Shown here piece after piece: positions 13,020 through 22,403 of a DNA stretch of 64,000 bases. Within the stretch, counting starts at the first letter, position 1, and every line of letters starts with the position of its first letter. The DNA is from Straminergon stramineum. Its lineage: Eukaryota > Streptophyta > Bryopsida > Hypnales > Calliergonaceae. The stretch covers positions 21,021,350 through 21,085,349 of the forward strand of contig OY987271.1 of the NCBI GenBank assembly GCA_963920665.1. Reading direction: 5' to 3'. The notes below the pieces were generated by a model. It worked only from the letters and a program-made list of their open reading frames with translations, had not been told where the DNA came from and searched no databases. A program made the position numbers and the translations under genes.

Positions 13020-13171
13020 CGAAAAAAATAGTGAATGTGTGAAACTTTTATATGTACCTTCATTCCAAATTTCAAGACGAACGGACTTACGATGCAAAAG
13101 TTATGACCAAAAAACCACATGTCTAAGGACAAGGGGACAAAAAATAGGTCAAGTGTTTCTTGCAATCACCC
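13020..13171. mobile_element. Terminal fragment related to the GGGTGATTGC TIR family
   Basis: Ends in GTGTTTCTTGCAATCACCC, the same terminus as the elements at 30369-33022 and 62634-63903. Upstream sequence (ACCTTC..., AAAAGTTATGACCAAAAA) is a diverged version of the right part of those elements. I could not find its other end. Confidence 0.5.
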
Positions 13172-13361
13172 TACTACAAAGTTAAGGAATTCATGAGGTA
13201 AAAGACAAAACAATGGAAGAAGTATGTAGAAGTAAATAATTAGTATATATTTACCATTGACGGAGTAGTGAGAATGCTTTTCAATAGTAGTATAACTTAT
13301 TTTTTGATAGTTGCAGTAGCATATGGTGTTAAGTAGATTGATGAATTTGGACAAAGGATTA

Positions 13362-13608
13362 TCCTATGGCAAGGGTAAATTGACCCCTTCATTCCCCCCA
13401 ACCAATGGTAAATATAAAAAGTTGTCTTCTATTTTATGATTGATTCATTTTGGATTTTGTCACCCCTTGCCACAAATTTGCAAACTCTAATTCCAAATAT
13501 GAATTAAAAATTTCCAAATTTTATCATGGGTAGCAGATAAAAAGTTTCAATATTTTTCCTAGGGTAAACCACTAGGGAATGAGTAGAGGATTTTAATTCA
13601 CCTTGGCT
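13362..13608. mobile_element. Diverged MITE of the TTGACCCCC family, copy 3
   Basis: Contains in the same order the blocks seen in the two better copies (19297-19517 and 34508-34747): AATTGACCCCTTCATTCCCCC at the left, a TTTGCAAACTCTAATTCCAAATATGAATT-type centre, TTTTATCATGGGTAGCAGATAAA, then a decayed right terminus ending near CACCTTGGC. The termini are too worn for a target duplication to be seen. Confidence 0.55.
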
Positions 13609-13609
13609 G

Positions 13610-14860
13610 GAGTACCAATGAGTTTCTATTGACATTACCACATAGACTAAATGACCCCAATCTTATCAATCAACACCATCACATTTTTCCCTTCCTAGAA
13701 TAAGTTTAAGTTATCAAATGGTTCCCAAATGATTTTGAACCAATGATTGGGAAAATTGGCAACTAGTTCAAAGTTAACTAGGGAAGTGGAAAAAAACCAA
13801 TTACATTTTGAAAATAGAGGATGCAAGATTGGAAAGGTATTGGTAAGGCTCAAAATCAATCCATGCCCCCACCCCACCCCAATTGGAAGATATTTTACTT
13901 GCCTCCTTTCACGACACTTGGTGGATTTTAGTTGATATAGGATAATATTCCCTTGCTAATAACCAAGTGAAGTGAGGATGCTTCCCATATATCAACCTTG
14001 TGGGATAGGGTATCAAATTAGGGGGGGGAGGGGCGATCAACAACTTGTGCAATTTTAAGAAATTTGGATAATAGAGTAATAATTTAATCCATATTGGAAA
14101 ATGCTTACACAATTCCATGGCTTTGATTTGTGACTTCCATAATGCATTCAATTCATGTCGTGAAAATTTGTTCAAGCTCTTGTAAAAATTCTATTTAGAA
14201 TCTCAATTTGAACCTCTAGCCCCTTGAAAACCAAACCAATAGGCGCGAATTGGATCACATTTCTATTGGCAAAAATTTGAGAAGATAATATGGTGATTTT
14301 GTTTTCTCAAATTCTTTGGTTGGACCTACACGTACAATATTCTTCATTGATTCCGGTGATATGAATATGGCCTCAATTGAATTATAATTTTTAAATTTTA
14401 TGATGAGTTTAATTGGTCCTTTTCAAATAATGAATTCTTTTTTCTTCAAGGGTTAGATAAGGTTAGCTACATGTTGTCTCCCAATGTCCATAAGCATTTA
14501 CCAACCTACTAGCATTTTATGTAAATACCAACCCTAAGGAGTACCTAATAAAGGTAGCAAAAGAACGATTTGAAGAAGGTGAAACCTTTTATTTATAAAC
14601 TCTTTTGATTTTGCTGCTACTTTCAACTCCATCTTAGATGAGGTGGGAGGATCTTTCACCTTCAAGTGGTGAAGGGCTATGTCAGGTTCAACTCTTGCCA
14701 AGGATGCAATGTAATTAATAATTTCAGTTTGAAATTGTTTCCTAGTACTTTACGAAAATCTAGCAATTGAGCCAGTATCGATTTCAATTTGGTGGAAATT
14801 GGCCAGTGAAAAATTGATATTCCACGAAATAAACCAGTATTTTTTGAGTATTTTTTGTGA
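13610..14860. other. AT-rich spacer, no gene found
   Basis: I see no domain, splice-consistent frame or clear transposon end here. Open frames of 60-88 codons on both strands overlap each other and have no recognisable content. Confidence 0.4.
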
Positions 14861-14867
14861 TTGAGAG

Positions 14868-15880
14868 GATGCAACCAGTGACCACCAGGAAAAAACCAGT
14901 CCTTTTTTTTGTGGAAGGAGGAAATCAGCTGGAGAAGCTCCCAAAATTTCCCGAATACTGTTTTGAACGGGGGAATCAGGGATAAGCGGCAAACAGGGAA
15001 ATCAAATTTATCCCAAATTTGATCCCGTTGACAAACCCTAAACCAGGAATGGCAATCCAGGATAGTAAGTATCTACCTGTGCATCGACACATCTATTTTT
15101 AACACCCAGCTCAACAACTCGGACGCACGGCGAGACAGACTGTCATTGCCCTGGTGCGCAACAACTTCACGAAGCTTATAGCAAAGGCTGAATGATACGG
15201 TAATTATTTCGGATACAAGTGCTCTCACCAACAGCTATCGGTCTGAAATTTGAATCCCGTGCAATCGTGTGTAATAACAAATCAGTGAAATGTTTGTAAC
15301 AAATCAGTCCAGTCCTGTCCTGCCCTGCCCTGTCCATCAGATTGGGTTTCCAAATACTGTACATTAGCTACACTGTCTATTTTTCTTTTCCTTTCTTTTC
15401 CTTTTTCATCATCTAAGATACACTGGGTTTGCTGCATGAAGCTATTTTGAACTGTCTGTGAAGTACTGGAGTATCACTTTTGAATCGGACAGCTTTGTGT
15501 TGATTATAGCAGTCCCATATACTAGTACCTATTCATTTGTGAAAAACAGAAATGAAAATAGATAACTGAACTTGATACGGTTTGATTTCAAAAGTAAGTG
15601 AGATTAAATTCGTGATGATCCGTCCATCTTCATCACAAACTGAAACATTAATTAACCTGGCAGGCCCGTCTTACGTTATTTGCCCAAGCGCGTTTGCAGG
15701 TGATAAAGCTTTCACAAACGACACCGCCCATTCCAACGCCCATACTCAACGTTAATGCCGGTATATTCGGAGCTCGCATGCAGTGTCCAGAGCTAGTGCA
15801 GTATCTATTGCCTGTTCCGCAGGGCTTGGCATTGTGGCCATAGACGGTAGCCATAACTCGGCCCTATCTCGAAACTTAGT
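14868..15880. other. GC-richer patch, possible gene or promoter remnant
   Basis: Base composition rises sharply relative to the surroundings, as around the real genes. The first part (14868-14965) shares GATGCAACCAGTG and a CTCCCAAAATTTCCCGAA-like stretch with the region upstream of the first bHLH gene (20744-20835). On the minus strand 15648-15854 is a 68-codon cysteine-rich frame (MATVYGHNAKPCGTGNRYC...) with seven cysteines but no signal peptide and no family I recognise. It may be the debris of a duplicated gene 5' region. Confidence that it encodes anything is low. Confidence 0.25.
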
Positions 15881-15939
15881 ACCCAAGTTGAACCATGGAA
15901 CGCCAGCCTGTCACCGTGGAAATCATCGGGTACCGTGTG

Positions 15940-16745
15940 AATCATTTGATTAACCCTTGAACGTCGGGCTGGTGACCATGGAAATCAGCCATTCTAGAAC
16001 CGTGTGATGTCATCCACTTTAAAAAAATAAAAAATACTCATTGGAAGTCAAACTATTGTAGAAGATCTCCCCTTTCCACCCCTATTTCTAAGGATGAATA
16101 GTTGCAACTTTGTCCTACATAGGAGAATTCCTTGACATTCATCGGACAAAAAACGTCCATCATGTCGTTTAGGGGTTAATCCATAACCCTTGAAGGACGG
16201 ATTAGTGATCATGGAAATCATTCATTTTGATATTGTGAGGATCATTGGTTTACTAAAATCCAAAAGCACTCATTGGAAGTCAAACTATTGTAGAAGATCT
16301 CTCCTATCCACACAAAATTCAGAGGATGAATAGTTGCATTTCTACCCCACACAAGAAGATACTTTATCATCATCTAAATGTTCATGTCTACAATTATGGT
16401 TTAAAAGACGGATTGGTGAATGTAGAAATCATCCCTTTCAGAACCATGTGACATCATCTACTTCAAGAAAAACAAAAATACTCATTGGATGTCAAACTAT
16501 TGTAGAAGATCTCTCCTTTTCACACAAAATTCCAAGGATGAACAATTGGATTTTTGTCCTACATAGGAAGATGCTTTGTCACCCATCAGACAAAAAATAT
16601 CCTTGGCATCATTTAAGGGTTAAAAAAAATCCAAGAGCACTCATTGGAGGTTGAACTATTGTGCAAGATCTCCCTTTTTCATACAAAATTTCAAGGTTGA
16701 ACATCTACACTTTTCTTTTATATAGAAGGGTTCTTTGTCTTCCAT
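15940..16745. repeat. Degenerate tandem array, units of about 160-235 bp
   Basis: The block CATTGGAAGTCAAACTATTG...GAAGATCTC appears near 16039, 16271, 16482 and, diverged, 16641. Each is followed by a CACAAAATTC...GGATGAA(C/T)A block, a CCTACATAGGA block and a CATCGGACAAAA block. A GGACGGAT...ATGGAAATCA segment precedes several units. Joints carry AACCCTTGAA or TTTAAGGGTTAA motifs. Units have drifted by substitutions and indels, so the array is old. Confidence 0.7.
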
Positions 16746-17394
16746 CGAACACTCAACATTTACAATAATGTCACATGGTTAAAGGTGGCAACACTTAAGG
16801 TAGAGACACTTTTTCAAGACCCACTCCTTTTAAAGTCAAATGACCAAAAAAATTGATGAGGTTATTAGTAAACTCAATTGAAATGCAATCCAAGTGGTTT
16901 TATAATTGTTTGATACTTTAGTAATATTTAACAAATTTTCAAAGTTGAAAACATAGAATAGCTTATATTTAATACTCAACTTACCTTGAATTAACACCAT
17001 AAAGTGCAAAATGTCTCAACTTTCATTGATTGCTTCAAAAAACTCTTCACCTCTCATTGGTTGTTTCTTGAAAAGTTGTAGTGGTTTAGCTAGAGTCTTA
17101 AAAGTGTTCATTTAGGGCCCTCTTATAAGTGTCAAAAGAACAGAGCATGTCACTTTTAGATATTATTACCTTATTGGATTGTTTGTCATCCCATTGTGTC
17201 TCACTGATACATAAAACAATATCTTAAATCATTCACTTAACCTTGAAACAACAAAGAGGACCAAAAGTGCCAAATGGATGACTTCATTGTTAATTGTAGA
17301 CACAAAAATTACATAGGAAATTACACCTATTGGTTCAATAATCAAAGCATTTTGGTGACTACTTTGGTAATAGTGGTTTGCATCCTTCAAAGGT
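16746..17394. other. AT-rich spacer, nothing recognised
   Basis: No gene or intact element found. The sequence is non-coding in all frames beyond short chance ORFs. Confidence 0.4.
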
Positions 17395-17611
17395 CACTAG
17401 AAGAAACTCATGTCTAAGTTGATGGATTGTTTTGGACATTCAATGTAACAACCTATACTTTTATGCCAACCATAATGTCCATTGTAACATATATTGTCAT
17501 TGAAGATGTTTTGATGGACGTCATTGTTAATATAAAAAGATGGGTTGTTACATTAGATGTCCAAAAAAATTTGTCGACTTAGATGTCCTGAAACATGGTT
17601 TTCTTATAGTG
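17395..17611. mobile_element. CACTA-type MITE, TGTCCAATG family copy 2
   Basis: Starts CACTAGAAGAAACTCATG and ends CATGGTTTTCTTATAGTG, good inverted repeats with canonical CACTA termini. The interior holds GGACATTCAATGTAACAACC and, inverted, GGTTGTTACATTAGATGTCC. Flanking triplets are GGT and GAT, an imperfect duplication. Same family as 9398-9613. Confidence 0.75.
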
Positions 17612-18349
17612 GATTAAGCTAATGTACGTTTAAGATTGACTTGCTTGACAAAATTTGAAGGGTGCATCACAAATTTCAAAACCTATGAATTGTCAATGAG
17701 TATTGTGTGGTTATTGTTATTTTATAGGTGAGCACGTTAATTTACAATTTATTGCATAATTATCATGCTCACAATTACTACAAAGGATAGGCAATATTTT
17801 GGATTCAGTATTAACTATCTAACTTCTATACATTGATCACAAGTGCACAAAAGATACAAATTATGCACGTAAATTTATTATCTCTATTGTGCATTTTATG
17901 TGTGTTGAAGTACATGGAAAATACATTACAATAATATCATTGCTATTTGTATTGCGACAATGTTTATTAAATGATATCAAGGTTCTAAAAAGTAAAGTCA
18001 ATGTTCAATTGTTGATCACCATTCTAATTAGCAATAGCTTTTTTCTCAACTAAATTTCTTGCATTTCATTTGTCAATACTTGATTAGTATACATTCTAAT
18101 AAATCATAGTTTGCATCTTAATAATTGAACCAAATGATTAAATAAAATCCATCAATAGGCCACCAAGATTCTTGATGGCATAGTGGAGGGATCACTTCAT
18201 TGGCACTTGGTGAGAAGAGAGGGTGGAGAGGTCTTTTTTATATTGAAATTTATTGTTTGTCATAAACACTCAGAAGATATGAGATAACCGTAGCTGAAGA
18301 TGAGTGCACGAGTACAAAGACATTGTCAAAATGTAAGAATTGTGTTCAA

Positions 18350-18705
18350 AGTAGAAATTCAAACCTCAATTCGGCATAGTATAATTATTTTTTTCAAAAA
18401 GGTTTGAACTAAGAAAAGTTGGTAAATCAAGCTATCTTCCACTTCCAAAAATCCATTTGAGATTTTGAGACTCCAATCAAAATTTATGGTAAAAATTTGG
18501 AGAGAATGTTTGAAAATGTCAAAGAAAATGTCCCTTCCAACCCATCTTTGAACTTTATACCACAACTTTTCATTGGAGGCTTGAAATCTTAAATGGGTTT
18601 TGGAGATGAATGTTAGCTTGATTTTCCAACTTTTATAAGTTCAAAGTGTTTTGAAAAAAGTCATTCTACTATACCTAAATGAGGTCTAAATTTCTACGTT
18701 GAACA
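18350..18705. mobile_element. Long foldback element, about 170-bp arms
   Basis: The left arm (about 18350-18520) and right arm (about 18530-18705) are near inverse complements: GTAGAAATTCAAACCTC/GAGGTCTAAATTTCTAC at the outside, then AAGTTGG..AATCAAGCTA/TAGCTTGATTTTCCAACTT, then AAAAATCCATTTGAGATTT/AAATCTTAAATGGGTTTT. The loop is short. The core is homologous to that of 4638-5544, sharing GAGAATGTTTGAAAATGTCA. A transcript would fold into one long hairpin. No coding capacity. Confidence 0.7.
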
Positions 18706-19296
18706 ACATTCTTGGTTTTCAATTGACTTAGTACTAAAATTGTGAAAGATAAAAAAAATGCAATGTTAGAGAAATAACCATGCACGGACATGATGTTGTA
18801 TAATTATTGCACTAAATTTATATATCTTAAATAATCACTAATGTTGTATGGAGGACAGACTATAATATTTCGAGAGTCAAATCATGGATTGAAGAAGATA
18901 ATTTGGATAAGAATAAGGTAGATGTATTTGATTCTCTCAATATCACCAAGCTCCTCTATCACAAATTGTCAATAGTAATTCTCAATTCACTTTCAAAAAC
19001 TATGACATTTAACTGAAGGGTGAAGATAAACACTATTGAACATACGTTTTCATGGGTTTTTTTGGTTTTCTTGTTGGTAGAATAATACATACCATCAAAT
19101 GCACTTGTTGCTAAATGGATAGAAACTTTATTAAGGTTTTCTGTGAATTTATAAAGTCATCTATGATTAAAAAAACCATCTCAATATTTTTGAAGTGCCT
19201 CCAACTATGCTGAATTGTTTATATTGACAATTTTGGGTGCTTCCACTATATACCGTTTTCGTTGGAGACGGTCTCACTTCCTGCAAGCCCCAATGA

Positions 19297-19517
19297 ATGG
19301 TCGGGGCGGATTGACCCCCTTGCTCGTCCCCCAAAGTCAATAAAGACCCCCTATTTTGTGCTTCATTAATTTATCTTCAATACCTCTACCAACTAATTTG
19401 GGGCTTCTAATTGCAAATGTAAATATGAATTCAAAATTTGCAAATTCTATCATTCGTGACAAATTAAAAATTCAGTGTTTTCCCTTTGGGACGAGCGAGG
19501 GGGTCAATCCACCTCGG
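19297..19517. mobile_element. MITE of the TTGACCCCC family, copy 1
   Basis: Left terminus GGTCGGGGCGGATTGACCCC and right terminus GACGAGCGAGGGGGTCAATC then CACCTCGG are inverted repeats over about 30 bp (GGATTGACCCCC..GCTCGTCCC). CCCAATGA is found at 19289-19296 and again at 19518-19525, a likely 8-bp target duplication as made by hAT elements. The interior is AT-rich and non-coding. Matches the copy at 34508-34747 nearly throughout. Confidence 0.75.
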
Positions 19518-19525
19518 CCCAATGA

Positions 19526-20740
19526 CTAAAAACCCAAAGCACAAACAGCCACTACAGTACATAAGTGAACTTCAGGGAAGCCGTCAAATGACTTTGTCTC
19601 TTTGTCCCTCCTTGCCGAAGCCACATTCCCCCTACTGGAGTCCAGTGCAGTGACTGCAGTCCAGTCGAGCCTATCCTACCCTACCCTACCCTACTTCCCG
19701 TTCCCAGAGAGAGACCCACGTTCCCTAGACTCGTCGACGTGGGCGAAGACCTGCCATCTGACCGTGCATCTAATCCACACGAACGGCCCCATGTGATGCT
19801 CACGTCCGGAGTCTTGAGGAAGGGAATATTTTCATGAACGCTCCTTCTGACACTAGCGTTTGTCATCTTCTTCCGCCTCCGGAGCAAGAGACGACGAAAA
19901 AGTAACAGAAGCCGCCGGTCTCCGAGTTTCATCAAATTTTCACCCAATGTTCGGGGAGAATTGCCGGTAGTTCATTATTGGAGCATCCCCTCCAATTCTT
20001 CCCGAACTCTATCTCCATGCGTCTAACTCCATGCGGATGAATAGAAGAAAGTTAGAACAAATATGGGGATCCCGAATGCTCAGTTTTCCCCAAACATATT
20101 AGAGAAAGGTGATTTTGAGTTCCCTACATCTCCTCCCATGTAGGAAATTGGGCCTTGAATGCCCTAAATATTCAAGGATGAAAATAGTGGTGGAGGATTT
20201 CCTTCCCTATCTGGATGAATTTCATTTGAGGAGGGCTTGAGAATGCCCCTAGTGGAAATGTTTTTAGTCTGTGTCTTTGGAAAAACAAGTGGTTGGAATG
20301 TGAAAATGGAAGATACAATATTGGACAAAAAATTCGTAGGATTGACAACCAACCAATATAAAACAAACAAACATAGATATATAGCCATTACTTTTATGAA
20401 ATTGTCAAATTTTAGCTACTTGCCATTTTAAATCCAACACTAATACCCGGGGTGCTAGATGTGGGTTTGTTCTTGGACAAGGCACATATAACTTTAGGGG
20501 TGGTCATTGATGAGGATTTTGGAGAGCTTGAACAAAGTGGGAGCAACTATCACTTTAGGGTTGGTCGTGGTAGCTAGCCCTTGCTCCGTTGTTTGTATCT
20601 GCTCTATGTAATGAAATTTAAAGTTTAGTTTGAAAACCAACATTTCTTTGAAAGAAGAGGATTGTTGCCCCTTTGCAAATTTGAAGTTGAAGGAAAGTAT
20701 CCAGCGAGAATTTGATACTAGAGGGGAGATTTTGATAACT
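19526..20740. other. Upstream region of first bHLH gene, no gene called
   Basis: The part at 19550-20000 is GC-rich, with a CCTAC microrepeat near 19675-19695. It holds an 88-codon minus-strand frame at 19681-19947 that is arginine- and leucine-rich, with no domain. From 20000 to 20740 composition is mixed. It may contain promoter sequence of the gene that follows, but I could not point to a convincing TATA box. Confidence 0.3.
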
Positions 20741-20859
20741 AGGGGATGCAACCAGTGCCCTTGGAAAAAAAACCCGGCTACAAAGACGAAGCAAAATTCC
20801 GGGGCAGCTCCGAAAACTTCCCGAAAGCTGTTTCCGCCTTTGAGTTTAGATCAATAAGT

Positions 20860-21068
20860 CAACGCGAGACGGAACACTGCACCCGGACTGCCGGACATTG
20901 GACAACGAACCCGCAAAATTATTCGCAGGATTTTTTCCAGGCCTCACAAACAGACGACGTATCGCAGTTGTGTCTGATCGGTCTCAACCGGATTTCAAGA
21001 CTCTGGACTCAAGCTTGCAAGCAAAGACGTCAGTGACCATGGCTCAGACCCCGGCTCAGACGAAATAG
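20860..21068 (+). other. Probable 5' leader exon of the first bHLH gene
   Basis: A GC-rich stretch ends in AAATAG followed by GTATGG, a usable splice donor at 21069. The matching acceptor would be TTTTTTGCAG ending at 22291, giving a 1.2-kb leader intron. Near its end lies a 9-codon upstream ORF (21039-21068, MAQTPAQTK) whose TAG stop forms the last three bases of the exon. The 5' edge given is a guess. The 96-codon frame at 20746-21036 overlaps this region but has no domain. Confidence 0.4.
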
Positions 21069-22309
21069 GTATGGGACTCGCACTGTATGCCCTTGCTACC
21101 TGTGTTGTAATGTATCCCGAGCTTTGCGCTTGTATTCGGTGACTCTTAGCGTTGTTGCGGACTCCTAGCTCCTTGTACTCTGAATGTTATTTTCAAATGG
21201 CCCAAACGAAACCAGGCACTAGAGAATCTGTGATAATTACAAGAAACACACTCATATATACCGTACCTTTTTATCTGTCTTTCCCTGAAACGACATTGTA
21301 GAATCTGTTGCGCACTATCATTGATTGTCGGACAAGGCAGTGAGATTAAAGATGTCATGGTGTAATCAATCCGTGCAAATAGGCTTGGGGCGAGCCTGTG
21401 CAAGTTAGCCCGGTTCAAGGCGGCTGGGTTGTTACAAAAGTAGCAATTCGGCCTTCACTAGACGTCTTTTGCCTATCTTACGAAGTTTGTTTAGGGACTG
21501 AGTTTTAAGGAGTGCCATTTTACCTCTTGTAACTGTAACGACCGAATTCTTCGTTGTTTAGCTGAGGCTGAGGCTGATTTCGTTAGGATGAGGCCAACCC
21601 TAGAGTAATAGCCAGCATTGTTTTGGTGAGAAGTGAAACCCAGTGTGTGTTCAACCCTTGTTGGAACGTAGACTGAACCCCAGTGCAACCGTCACCAGAC
21701 ATAAAGTGCTGTGTGAGTTTTCAAAACCTCGCGATATCTCATAGCACGTCACATACATATGTTTAAGTGCTCAGGCACAAGCGAATGTGTCCACATTGTG
21801 CAGTTTCGTTTTTTAAGCACTATGGTTGGTTGCTTCGTAATCGCAAGTATCCCTTGATTGGTTAATATTGTTTACTGATCCCATTGCCAGCTCTTTGATG
21901 TAACGGTCGACCTGGAACACATTATGTTTCTAGACTGTTTTAGGGATATTTCGACGTCATCGTTAAGAGAATCGTTTCATTGATCATTGGTAGACCTCCC
22001 TGTAGTCACAAGGATCTTATGGAGGTTTCAAAATGATACATCTATGAACGTCACCGCATACCTTTGATAGCGAGGAGACCCATCCTATGAATCATAGAAA
22101 TGATTCTTTTTATGGCGTTCTTGAGAGAGTCTAATTTGATCCGAATTAAACTCTGTTACGTTATAACTAGGGTTCCTCTTGAATTTCGTGTTTCTTGACG
22201 CTAAGTCCTGGCTGCTTTATCACGTCTTCCGCCTGGAGCTTACCAGTGCACATTCTCACTGACTTTCATTTGTTATTTCTATTTTTTGCAGCAAGGTACA
22301 AGATCGCCT

Positions 22310-22387
22310 ATGAATTTGTTACCAAGTACTTCGTGCTTTGGATTTCAAGTCGGCTAGCAAGTAGCTGCATCAGGGGGTATGGATTGA
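22310..22387 (+). promoter_or_regulatory. Two upstream ORFs in the first bHLH gene
   Basis: Just downstream of the predicted leader-intron acceptor are ATG at 22310 (15 codons, TAG at 22355-22357) and ATG at 22379 (ATGGATTGA, two codons). The second stops 16 bases before the main ATG at 22404. Upstream ORFs this close usually lower or condition translation of the main frame. That effect is inferred. Confidence 0.5.
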
Positions 22388-22403
22388 GCCCTCGGACTGC
22401 ACC

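Noticed and set aside
19675..19695. CCTACCCTACCCTACC run as interstitial telomere
   Set aside because: The unit is CCCTA for only about three copies, not the plant CCCTAAA, and the run is too short.
20746..21036. 96-codon frame upstream of the first bHLH gene
   Set aside because: No domain, and it ends before the predicted leader donor. Treated as leader or promoter sequence rather than a separate protein.
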